A DNA stretch of 5,291 bases from Anaerolineae bacterium (GTDB taxonomy: Bacteria > Chloroflexota > Anaerolineae > Anaerolineales > Villigracilaceae), in the NCBI GenBank assembly GCA_003524705.1, contig DQGV01000006.1, forward strand, positions 1-5,291, read 5' to 3'. Position 1 is the stretch's first letter. Each line of letters opens with the position of its first letter. Below the pieces are notes generated by a model, which saw nothing but the letters and a program-made list of their open reading frames with translations, was not told where the DNA came from and ran no database searches. The position numbers and the translations under genes were made by a program. This document shows, piece after piece, positions 1-5,291 of this stretch.

Positions 1-923
1 CTCCCGCCGACAAATGCCCAACGTGCTAATTTTTCTGCGGCGGCATGGTCACGTGGCGTGGTGGTAGGAGATGTCAAAATTAAAGTATCAGATAGAAGTC
101 CAGCAAGAAGCGCACCTGCCAATGCTGGTGGGGCGGAGAGTCCTGCTTCCGCAGTTTGTTCAGTCACCAATGTAGAAGTCGAGCCGACAACATCCACTGT
201 AAAACGAATCGGTTGATGGGTGTATGGATTTCCCAAACGATGATGGTCAAGAATTTCAAGCAGTTCGGCTTCTTCCAACGCGTTGATAGATTGACGCGGT
301 TCGTTATGGTCAACCAAAATGATTTTCAAACGTGGCGGGTTCAAAATATTTTTTTGGCGCGCAATGCCAAGATACAAACCGTTTTCATCCACAACCCAAT
401 AATCATCAAACTCACTGCGTAAAATTTTATTTAGTGAATCGCGGATGTGTGCATTGGCTGTAAATTTTGGCACATCTGTATTTGCGGCATCTTTACATTG
501 AGCAGACATCATCTCGCGCACGGTTGTATCACCGGGTCGCGGACCTAATATTTCACTAAAATATTTGAATAAACTCAAACCATTGATTAAACCATACGGC
601 GTACCATCTTCATTGATGACAGGTGCAATGCCGCCAGTTTTGCTAGCGAGCGTCCATGCTATGCCAAGTTGTGCATCAGGTGTGAGCGAATCTAATCTTT
701 GCATCACCGATTCAAAACGTGGGGATGCATCGGTTAACAAAAATGGAACTTCGATGTTTAATGTTTTCAACACCCAAGAAGTTTGCGCATTCAATGCACC
801 TGCTCGCGCGGCGACGGCATCCAATTTATCCCGTTCACGTAATAACCACGCATAGCCCATTGCTGATGCAATCGAGTCTGTATCTGGATTAATATGACCA
901 ACAACAAAAATTCTTTCTGACAT
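1..923 (-). CDS. Family II Mn-dependent inorganic pyrophosphatase with inserted CBS domains (N-terminal part, runs off left edge)
   Basis: The gene reads from an ATG at 923-921 to the left edge without a stop, giving 307 complete codons. Family II pyrophosphatases are cytosolic DHH-superfamily enzymes that hydrolyse pyrophosphate to two phosphates with Mn/Co. All N-lobe metal motifs are visible: GHINPDTDS at residues 9-17, VDHNE at 204-208, DHHRLG at 226-231, GSTSTLV at 247-253 and GLLSDT at 275-280 followed by LTSPT. Between the first two motifs, residues about 60-195 form an insert that reads as two CBS modules; ends such as APVINEDGTPYGLINGLSLF and YWVVDENGLYLGIARQKNIL are typical. I see no room for the DRTGG domain some relatives carry between the CBS modules. 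In characterised CBS-pyrophosphatases this insert binds adenine nucleotides and controls activity, so the same is inferred here. The C-terminal DHHA2 substrate-binding domain lies outside the window. The ribosome site is weak (GCGGAAATTA before ATG). The family call is firm. Confidence 0.93.
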   Translation of the reverse strand, partial: MSERIFVVGHINPDTDSIASAMGYAWLLRERDKLDAVAARAGALNAQTSWVLKTLNIEVPFLLTDASPRFESVMQRLDSLTPDAQLGIAWTLASKTGGIAPVINEDGTPYGLINGLSLFKYFSEILGPRPGDTTVREMMSAQCKDAANTDVPKFTANAHIRDSLNKILRSEFDDYWVVDENGLYLGIARQKNILNPPRLKIILVDHNEPRQSINALEEAELLEILDHHRLGNPYTHQPIRFTVDVVGSTSTLVTEQTAEAGLSAPPALAGALLAGLLSDTLILTSPTTTPRDHAAAEKLARWAFVGG

Positions 924-951
924 TAATTTCCGCTTCTTTCTTGACGTTCAG

Positions 952-1073
952 CTTGTTACTTGTTTTATGATAATTAATTTGCCACAGAGAACACAGAGAC
1001 TTTTGAGAAAAGATTTTTTAAACTCATTTTTCTCTGTGACCTCTGTGGCTAAGAATCTTATAACTCGTTACTC
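952..1073. repeat. Short imperfect direct repeats flanking the inverted repeat
   Basis: CTTGTTACTT at 952-961 and CTCGTTACTC at 1064-1073 agree at 8 of 10 positions, in the same orientation, and lie on either side of the 981-1049 inverted repeat. The right copy belongs to a run of related words (TAACTCG, TTACTCA, TAACTCT, GAACTCG) filling 1061-1090 up to the HD-GYP stop codon. The arrangement resembles a small mobile or dispersed repeat unit with its borders, but the words are short and AT-rich and could match by chance. Confidence 0.35.
981..1049. repeat. Imperfect inverted repeat with 19-bp arms (CCACAGAG type)
   Basis: The left arm GCCACAGAGAACACAGAGA (981-999) matches the reverse complement of the right arm (1031-1049) at 17 of 19 positions, the mismatches being the two central bases. 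The arms are separated by a 31-nt AT-rich spacer. Each arm is itself a near-duplicate of the word CACAGAG. RNA from either strand could form a long hairpin. It lacks a following T run, so it does not look like a standard terminator. From memory, repeats built on CCACAGAGG/CACAGAGA words are scattered through intergenic regions of several environmental bacterial groups, so this is probably a dispersed intergenic repeat, but copy number cannot be seen here. Confidence 0.75.
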
Positions 1074-1091
1074 ATTAACTCTTGAACTCGA

Positions 1092-2054
1092 TTATATCTC
1101 GCCTTTTTCAACCATCCCCAAAAATGTTTTGACTATATAAGGGTCAAAATGCTTGCCAGATTGCTCTTGAAAATACTTGATAATTTTTTTACGAGGCCAA
1201 GCTTTGTTATATGGGCGGTCATAACTAAGCGCATCCCATACATCGGCTACCGCAAAGATGCGTGCTGACACTGGAATATCATTTCCTTTCAACCCGCGCG
1301 GATAACCTGTCCCATCCCATTTTTCATGGTGACAATATGGAATCTCAAGGGCTTTACTCAAAAACGGAATTGGAGATAAAAGTTTATATGCCGTTTCAGG
1401 GTGTCCTTGAATAATTTCTCGTTCTTTTTTTGTTAACTTACCCTTTTTATGTAATATCTCATCAGGAATGCTAATTTTTCCAATGTCATGCAAAATCGAA
1501 CCGCTCCGAATTTCTTCAAGCGCATCATCTTTGAGATGAAGTTTTTGCGCAAGCTTTAGCGTATTTTCTGTCACACGCCGTGAATGACCTTCTGTTTCTT
1601 TATCACGTAATTCCAATGCGCGTGCAAAACCTTCAAGTGTTGTGTCGTATGTCTCTGCTAATTCACGCGTGCGGGCTTGCACTCTATCTTCTAACTCCGC
1701 ATTTAATTTTCGCAATTCATTTTCTAATTCTTTCAACGCTGTAATATCATGTGAAATATAAATCCGCCCAATCATTTTCTTGTGTGAATCATAGAGGGGC
1801 CAAATCGTCAGTTCATAATAAATCTGTTTATTGCGAAATTCAAAACTTGCTTCCGTGCGGGCATAGGTCACATGCGTATACATTTTGATAGGAATCGGAA
1901 AATTCTCAAATACAACTTTAGCAGGCTTGCCAATCACATCACTGGCTTCTTTTTCCATCAAAACCAGCATAGCAGAATTAATATCCATGACATGATTTTG
2001 ATTATCTAAAATAACGACAGGGTCAACAATGGCTTCAAAGAGTTTATCACGCAT
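1092..2054 (-). CDS. PAS / HD-GYP domain protein, probable cyclic-di-GMP phosphodiesterase
   Basis: This 320-residue protein starts at ATG 2054-2052; an in-frame TGA lies three codons upstream, so no longer start exists. Residues about 1-107 form a PAS sensor domain (LFEAIVDPVVILD near the N-terminus, GRIYISHDITALKELE at the end). Residues about 108-135 are a heptad-like coiled coil of the kind that links PAS domains to output domains. Residues about 136-320 are a complete HD-GYP domain: H157, the HD pair H189-D190 in LHDIGKISIP with K193, H218 in GHPE, H242-H243, the GYP signature DGTGYP at 247-252, and D271 in AVADVWDAL. HD-GYP proteins hydrolyse cyclic-di-GMP to pGpG or GMP at a di- or tri-metal centre, so this is inferred to lower cyclic-di-GMP in response to a signal sensed by the PAS domain. 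No membrane segment, signal peptide or receiver domain is visible, so it should be cytosolic. The PAS ligand is unknown. It sits downstream of a terminator, so it is probably its own transcription unit. Confidence 0.92.
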   Translation of the reverse strand: MRDKLFEAIVDPVVILDNQNHVMDINSAMLVLMEKEASDVIGKPAKVVFENFPIPIKMYTHVTYARTEASFEFRNKQIYYELTIWPLYDSHKKMIGRIYISHDITALKELENELRKLNAELEDRVQARTRELAETYDTTLEGFARALELRDKETEGHSRRVTENTLKLAQKLHLKDDALEEIRSGSILHDIGKISIPDEILHKKGKLTKKEREIIQGHPETAYKLLSPIPFLSKALEIPYCHHEKWDGTGYPRGLKGNDIPVSARIFAVADVWDALSYDRPYNKAWPRKKIIKYFQEQSGKHFDPYIVKTFLGMVEKGEI

Positions 2055-2068
2055 AAATTTTCAATAAA

Positions 2069-2098
2069 ATTATAATCGCATTGATACATGACCTTGAA
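2069..2098 (-). promoter_or_regulatory. Possible sigma-70-type promoter for the HD-GYP gene
   Basis: On the minus strand a perfect TATAAT lies at 2074-2069, in the short AT-rich gap between the hydroxylase terminator and the HD-GYP start. The best -35 candidate at 18-bp spacing is TTCAAG (2098-2093), which matches the consensus at only three positions. Transcription would start near 2062, giving a leader of about 8 nt. That would fit the absence of a recognisable Shine-Dalgarno before ATG 2054. In AT-rich DNA a TATAAT can arise by chance, so this is tentative. Confidence 0.3.
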
Positions 2099-2099
2099 A

Positions 2100-2136
2100 A
2101 ATAAAAAAGATGCGACCCACACCCTCTCGCATCTTT
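2100..2136 (-). terminator. Intrinsic terminator downstream of the molybdenum hydroxylase gene
   Basis: AAAGATGCGA (2106-2115) and TCGCATCTTT (2127-2136) are exact reverse complements, forming a perfect 10-bp stem with an 11-nt loop. Read on the minus strand the stem is followed by further T residues, so the 3' end reads TCGCATCTTTTTTAT. The hairpin begins 21 nt after the hydroxylase stop codon (TAG at 2160-2158). Position, stem and T run all fit Rho-independent termination of the upstream transcript. It also separates that transcript from the HD-GYP gene. Confidence 0.85.
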
Positions 2137-2157
2137 CCTGACTTCAACCTGATTCTG

Positions 2158-5139
2158 CTACTTCTGCTTTATCGCTCGCCAGACTCTCTCCGGCGTAGCA
2201 GGGATTTCATCCACATTGACTCCAATGGCATCCAAAATTGCATTGCCAACGGCTGGCGCAACGCCATCCATTGGAATTTCTGCTACGGCTTTGACTCCGA
2301 ATGGGTGACTTGGTTCAAACGTCTCTACAAATATTGTTTCTAAATCAGGCATTTCATTGGAACGGAAAACGTGATACCTATCTAAATCTCTTTCGTAAGC
2401 ATTCCCTTTTTCGTCATATCGCATCTCTTCACAGACGACATAACCCAATGCTTGAGTCATGCCACCTTCAATTTGACCTGATGCCGTTAATGGATTCACA
2501 ATTACACCCGAATCTACAGCCATGACAAGTTTATCTACAACCACTTCGCCAGTTTCTGTATCTACAGTCACTTCGGCAAATTGTGCCGCAAATGGTGGTG
2601 GTGACACTGGTGATACGTAACTTGCTACACCCATAATTTGTTCTTGATTATTTTTATGCAATGTATCTAGTGCAATTTCAGCCAGCGTCACAGAACGACC
2701 ATCCGGTGCAATTGCTTTTCTGTCTGCTAATTTAATACTTTCATATTCTGATTCAGGAATCTCAAACATACTCGCCGCACGGACTTTGATTCTCCATGCC
2801 ACCACTTGAGCGGCTTTCACCGCGGCTGTACCAGATATATAGGTAGTCGAAGAAGCGTATGCACCTTTATCAAACGGTGTGAAATCTGTATCTGATGAGT
2901 ATGTAATCATATCTTCAAGTGGAACGCCCAACACCTCCGCCGCCATTTGAGCAATGACAGTATCCGAGCCTGTGCCTAAATCTGTTGCACCAACCAAAAG
3001 ATTGAACGAACCATCATCATTCATTTTGATAGATGCGCCGCCCATATCTAAATATGGAATGGCTGTACCTTGCATAACAAATGAAACACCAATGCCTCTT
3101 TTTATCTTTCCGTCTTTCTTCTTTCCTCTTTCATCGTTTACGAAATTTCGCCAACCCTCGTTTTTATATTTATCATCCCATGCAATTGCGGCACGACCTT
3201 GTGCTACACATTGCTCTAAACCAACTGTGTGAATAATTTCAGGGCGTGGTTCACGACCTTCGTTCCATGCCGTTGAAAATGGATGATACTCGCCGGGGCG
3301 AACTGCATTTTTCAAACGAAAATCAATCGGGTCGAGATTCATTGCGCGTGCAATTTTTTCCATGTGACGGTCAAGGGGCCAGTAACCTTGTGGCACACCA
3401 TAACCACGAAATGCGCCAGCAGGTGGTGTGTTGGTATAAACCACATCTGCATAAAAACGAATGTTTGGAGATTTTCGATATTCACCATCACCGACATATA
3501 ACGCCATGGCTTTGTGCCCTGTATTGCCTGTGACGGTTAACGCATGACATCCATACGCGCCAGTATCGGATAACGCATACATTTCATTGGCTGTGATTGT
3601 GCCATCGCGCTTCACACCGGTCTTCATCTTGATTCGCATTGGATGCCTTGACCTTGCCGCTATAAATTCTTCTTCACGTGTGTATTCATAAATCACAGGT
3701 CGTTTAGTAGCAATCGTTAAATGCGCTGGCACATCTTCCATTAACACTTCTTGCTTACCTCCAAATCCGCCACCAATTCTTGGCTTAATCACACGGATTC
3801 TTTTAACTGGTAAACCTAAAACCGGTGCAAGCATTCTTCTTACATGAAATGGTACTTGTGTGGAAGTGCGAATCACCAATCTATCATCTTCATCCCAATA
3901 CGTGACGCAGACATGTGGTTCAATGGAAACTTGTTGTACTTTGGGAACTTCATATTCGGCTTCAAAAATTTCATCGGCTTCAGCAAAACCTTTATTGACG
4001 TCACCAATATCAATGCGGATATGTGCCGCGAGATTTTTCTCTGGGTTTGAATCTGCAAAGTTTACATATTCGGGTTCATCATGAATTTTGATTTTGCTTT
4101 CCATTGCTTCACGCGAATCTAAAATGGCTGGCAAAATTTCATATTCAACATCAATCAATGCCAAAGCCTTTTCTGCGATTTCAGGAGTCTCTGCCGCAAC
4201 GAATGCAACTCTATCACCGACGAAGCGAACTTTTTTATCTAATGAAAATGAATCTAGTGGCCCAGGAATCGGGTCAGATTGTCCCGCTGTTGAATACACC
4301 ACGCGCGGAATATCTTGCCATGTTAGTACTGCCACAACACCATCTAAATCTTTTGCTTTGCTGGTATCAATTTTTTTGATCAAAGCATGTGCATGTGGTG
4401 AATGTAAAACTTTAGCATACAACATGCCGCGCATATCAATATCACCTGTGAAAGCAGGTTTGCCTTGCACAAGTTTTATCGCATCCACTTTCTTTTCAGG
4501 CTTGCCCACTGTTTGCCATGTTTGGCTTTCAGGCGTAACAAAAACTTTAGGTTTAACGAGCAGGCTGGTGGTAGAGTCTGGAGGCGCAATGGGTGAATCG
4601 TTTGATGGGAATCGAAAATCAACGAGTCCTGAATCTCCAATATCAAATTTTTCATCACCACGCAATTCAGCGGCGGCAGTCATCACGGCTTGCACAGGTT
4701 TGAGATAACCCGTGCAACGACACAACACGCCCGAAATCGCTTCACGCACTTCCTCTTCACTGGGATTCGGATTTTTTTCTAACAAACTTTTTGCCGCGAG
4801 AATTTGAGCAGGCGTGCAATAACCACATTGAATAGCACCTGATTCGACAAACGCTTTTTGAAGTGGATGCAAGCCATCCGTTTTTCGCCAACCTTGTTCT
4901 GGATGCTCGCCCAACGCTTCAATCGTGACCACAGCCTGATTCTCAACCTGAGCCGCTAACAAAGACCCAGCATTGACCGGCTTACCGTTTAATAAAACTG
5001 TATCCGAGCCACTCAAGCCATCTTCATCGCCAAACTTGATTCCATAAAACCCAAGCCCGCGCAATGCGGCTAATAATGTTGTGGATGGGGGAGCATCAAG
5101 TTGATATTCTTTTCCGTTAATTTTTAGGGTGAGATTCAT
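2158..5139 (-). CDS. Fused molybdopterin hydroxylase, XdhD / selenium-dependent xanthine dehydrogenase-like (2Fe-2S and Mo domains)
   Basis: The 993-residue protein belongs to the xanthine dehydrogenase/aldehyde oxidase superfamily, cytosolic enzymes that hydroxylate purines, aldehydes or heterocycles at a molybdopterin centre. Order: ferredoxin-like domain (about 1-77), [2Fe-2S]-binding helical domain (about 88-160, C105, C108, C140, C142), a poorly conserved linker (about 160-215), the a/b hammerhead domain (about 216-335), then the Mo-binding domains to the end. Active-site signatures are present: Q428 in STQ, GGGFGGK (456-462), R578 in GAFRGYG, GTGSDT (722-727) and the catalytic-base Glu E954 in VAEIPMDG. 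The ferredoxin-like domain has lost all its cluster cysteines. Q463 replaces the substrate-binding Glu of bovine xanthine oxidase, and T723 the Gln of its GQG motif. The same features occur, from memory, in E. coli XdhD. A purine substrate is plausible, an aldehyde or other heterocycle possible. There is no Sec codon; any selenium would be a labile ligand. ATG 5139 is chosen because AAGGAG lies 5 nt upstream; the GTG at 5145 overlaps that site. No FAD subunit is visible. Confidence 0.9.
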   Translation of the reverse strand: MNLTLKINGKEYQLDAPPSTTLLAALRGLGFYGIKFGDEDGLSGSDTVLLNGKPVNAGSLLAAQVENQAVVTIEALGEHPEQGWRKTDGLHPLQKAFVESGAIQCGYCTPAQILAAKSLLEKNPNPSEEEVREAISGVLCRCTGYLKPVQAVMTAAAELRGDEKFDIGDSGLVDFRFPSNDSPIAPPDSTTSLLVKPKVFVTPESQTWQTVGKPEKKVDAIKLVQGKPAFTGDIDMRGMLYAKVLHSPHAHALIKKIDTSKAKDLDGVVAVLTWQDIPRVVYSTAGQSDPIPGPLDSFSLDKKVRFVGDRVAFVAAETPEIAEKALALIDVEYEILPAILDSREAMESKIKIHDEPEYVNFADSNPEKNLAAHIRIDIGDVNKGFAEADEIFEAEYEVPKVQQVSIEPHVCVTYWDEDDRLVIRTSTQVPFHVRRMLAPVLGLPVKRIRVIKPRIGGGFGGKQEVLMEDVPAHLTIATKRPVIYEYTREEEFIAARSRHPMRIKMKTGVKRDGTITANEMYALSDTGAYGCHALTVTGNTGHKAMALYVGDGEYRKSPNIRFYADVVYTNTPPAGAFRGYGVPQGYWPLDRHMEKIARAMNLDPIDFRLKNAVRPGEYHPFSTAWNEGREPRPEIIHTVGLEQCVAQGRAAIAWDDKYKNEGWRNFVNDERGKKKDGKIKRGIGVSFVMQGTAIPYLDMGGASIKMNDDGSFNLLVGATDLGTGSDTVIAQMAAEVLGVPLEDMITYSSDTDFTPFDKGAYASSTTYISGTAAVKAAQVVAWRIKVRAASMFEIPESEYESIKLADRKAIAPDGRSVTLAEIALDTLHKNNQEQIMGVASYVSPVSPPPFAAQFAEVTVDTETGEVVVDKLVMAVDSGVIVNPLTASGQIEGGMTQALGYVVCEEMRYDEKGNAYERDLDRYHVFRSNEMPDLETIFVETFEPSHPFGVKAVAEIPMDGVAPAVGNAILDAIGVNVDEIPATPERVWRAIKQK

Positions 5140-5141
5140 TT

Positions 5142-5291
5142 TCACTCCTTATTTTCTTTTGGAACTCTTGATTTTACATATTCAATAATTTTTTCAACTT
5201 TTTCTTTTTCGTTTTTATTTACATAAGCCCAATATTGAATTTCCCCGTCTTTATCGTAAAAACCAAACACTTCTCTTTTTATATAACCTAA
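5142..5291 (-). CDS. Unrecognised lysine-rich protein, C-terminal fragment (runs off right edge)
   Basis: An open frame enters from the right edge and ends at TGA 5144-5142, giving 49 residues and a stop. No ATG occurs in frame and the only GTG (codon 8) has no ribosome site, so the gene most likely begins beyond the window. The visible part opens with LGYIKREVFGFYDKDGEIQY, which looks like beta strands around an FYDKDGE turn. It continues into a charged helix-like segment (KNEKEKVEKIIEYVKSRV) and ends in a polar tail. No cysteines, catalytic motif or membrane segment are visible, and I do not recognise a family. Its coding status is supported by its exact junction with the hydroxylase gene: the stop lies 2 nt before that ATG, and its last codons form the Shine-Dalgarno. 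At about 26% GC by hand count it is far more AT-rich than its neighbours, partly because it is rich in Lys, Glu, Ile and Tyr. The junction suggests co-transcription with the hydroxylase. Confidence 0.65.
   Translation of the reverse strand, partial: LGYIKREVFGFYDKDGEIQYWAYVNKNEKEKVEKIIEYVKSRVPKENKE
5145..5150 (-). promoter_or_regulatory. Shine-Dalgarno that fixes the hydroxylase start
   Basis: AAGGAG on the minus strand (5150-5145) is followed by a 5-nt spacer TGAAA and then ATG at 5139-5137, which is ideal geometry. The upstream in-frame GTG at 5145-5143 shares its first G with this site and so cannot be served by it. The site sits in the last two sense codons (AAG GAG) of the preceding gene, whose TGA stop lies inside the spacer. 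Ribosomes finishing that gene would therefore end right at the new start, which suggests translational coupling. Confidence 0.85.

Larger units (their letters stand above)
924..1091. other. Intergenic region with repeat structure between the HD-GYP and pyrophosphatase genes
   Basis: This 168-bp gap separates two genes read in the same direction. It holds an imperfect inverted repeat (981-1049), a pair of near-identical 10-bp direct repeats outside it, and degenerate TAACTC-like words next to the HD-GYP stop codon. No small reading frame with a ribosome site stands out. Neither strand has a T run after the hairpin, so I cannot say whether the two genes share a transcript. I found no convincing sigma-70 promoter for the pyrophosphatase gene. 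Confidence 0.6.

Noticed and set aside
156..855. Plus-strand open frames at 156-422 and 565-855
   Set aside because: Both are antisense to the pyrophosphatase gene, whose motifs (VDHNE, DHHRLG, CBS modules) are clear on the minus strand.
981..1049. Inverted repeat as a Rho-independent terminator for the HD-GYP gene
   Set aside because: Neither strand has a T run directly after the hairpin, the spacer loop is 31 nt, and the arms look like dispersed-repeat words.
2110..4084. Several short plus-strand frames and two short minus-strand frames (3873-4058, 4476-4661)
   Set aside because: All fall inside the hydroxylase gene (one at 2110 also overlaps its terminator) in other frames; none has a domain signature or a convincing ribosome site.
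4088..4708. Plus-strand 206-codon open frame
   Set aside because: It lies entirely antisense to the well-conserved hydroxylase coding sequence, has no recognisable motif, and its composition follows the opposite strand's codons.
2158..5139. Hydroxylase as a selenocysteine-containing protein
   Set aside because: The reading frame has no internal TGA. In the related Se-dependent enzymes selenium is a labile Mo ligand, not an encoded residue, and no maturation gene is visible here to support that either.
5143..5145. GTG as the hydroxylase start (995 residues)
   Set aside because: The codon overlaps the AAGGAG ribosome site, leaving no spacing; the ATG two codons downstream is correctly spaced.
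1..5291. A single functional system linking pyrophosphatase, HD-GYP and hydroxylase
   Set aside because: The terminator at 2100-2136 and the repeat-filled gap at 924-1091 argue against one operon, and no shared substrate is shown. Co-direction alone is not enough.

Overview
The window is a compact bacterial region in which every supportable gene lies on the minus strand. Base composition is moderate (roughly low-to-mid 40s % GC by eye). No rRNA, tRNA, CRISPR array or insertion sequence is visible. The gene set (a CBS-type Mn-dependent pyrophosphatase, a PAS/HD-GYP protein and a fused molybdenum hydroxylase) and an intergenic 'CCACAGAG' inverted repeat would fit an environmental Chloroflexota (Anaerolineae-like) genome. 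That taxonomic guess rests on general impression, not on a marker gene, and is weak.

Layout in the direction of transcription, from right to left. (1) 5291-5142 is the C-terminal 49 codons of an unrecognised, lysine-rich, very AT-rich gene. (2) 5139-2158 is a 993-residue fused molybdopterin hydroxylase of the xanthine dehydrogenase/aldehyde oxidase superfamily. It starts 2 nt after the stop of gene 1, and its Shine-Dalgarno overlaps the end of gene 1, so the two are probably translationally coupled. Its start is best placed at an ATG two codons inside the longest reading frame. (3) 2136-2100 is a perfect 10-bp hairpin followed by a T run, a good intrinsic terminator for the hydroxylase transcript. 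(4) 2054-1092 is a soluble PAS, coiled-coil, HD-GYP protein, a probable cyclic-di-GMP phosphodiesterase, with a possible near-leaderless promoter. (5) 1091-924 is a 168-bp intergenic stretch with an imperfect 19-bp inverted repeat flanked by short direct repeats. (6) 923-1 is the N-terminal 307 codons of a family II (DHH) manganese-dependent inorganic pyrophosphatase carrying an inserted CBS pair. It runs off the left edge.

The most interesting point is the hydroxylase. Its N-terminal ferredoxin-like domain keeps its fold signature but has lost all four cluster cysteines, whereas the second [2Fe-2S] domain keeps all four. With the fused architecture and a Gln in place of the usual substrate-positioning Glu, this places it near the XdhD / 'selenium-dependent xanthine dehydrogenase' branch and implies a shortened electron relay. 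No FAD subunit or cofactor-maturation gene is visible, so its electron acceptor is unknown. The genes do not form an obvious single pathway, and the terminator separates the hydroxylase unit from the HD-GYP gene. I found no convincing evidence of a wholly new system.
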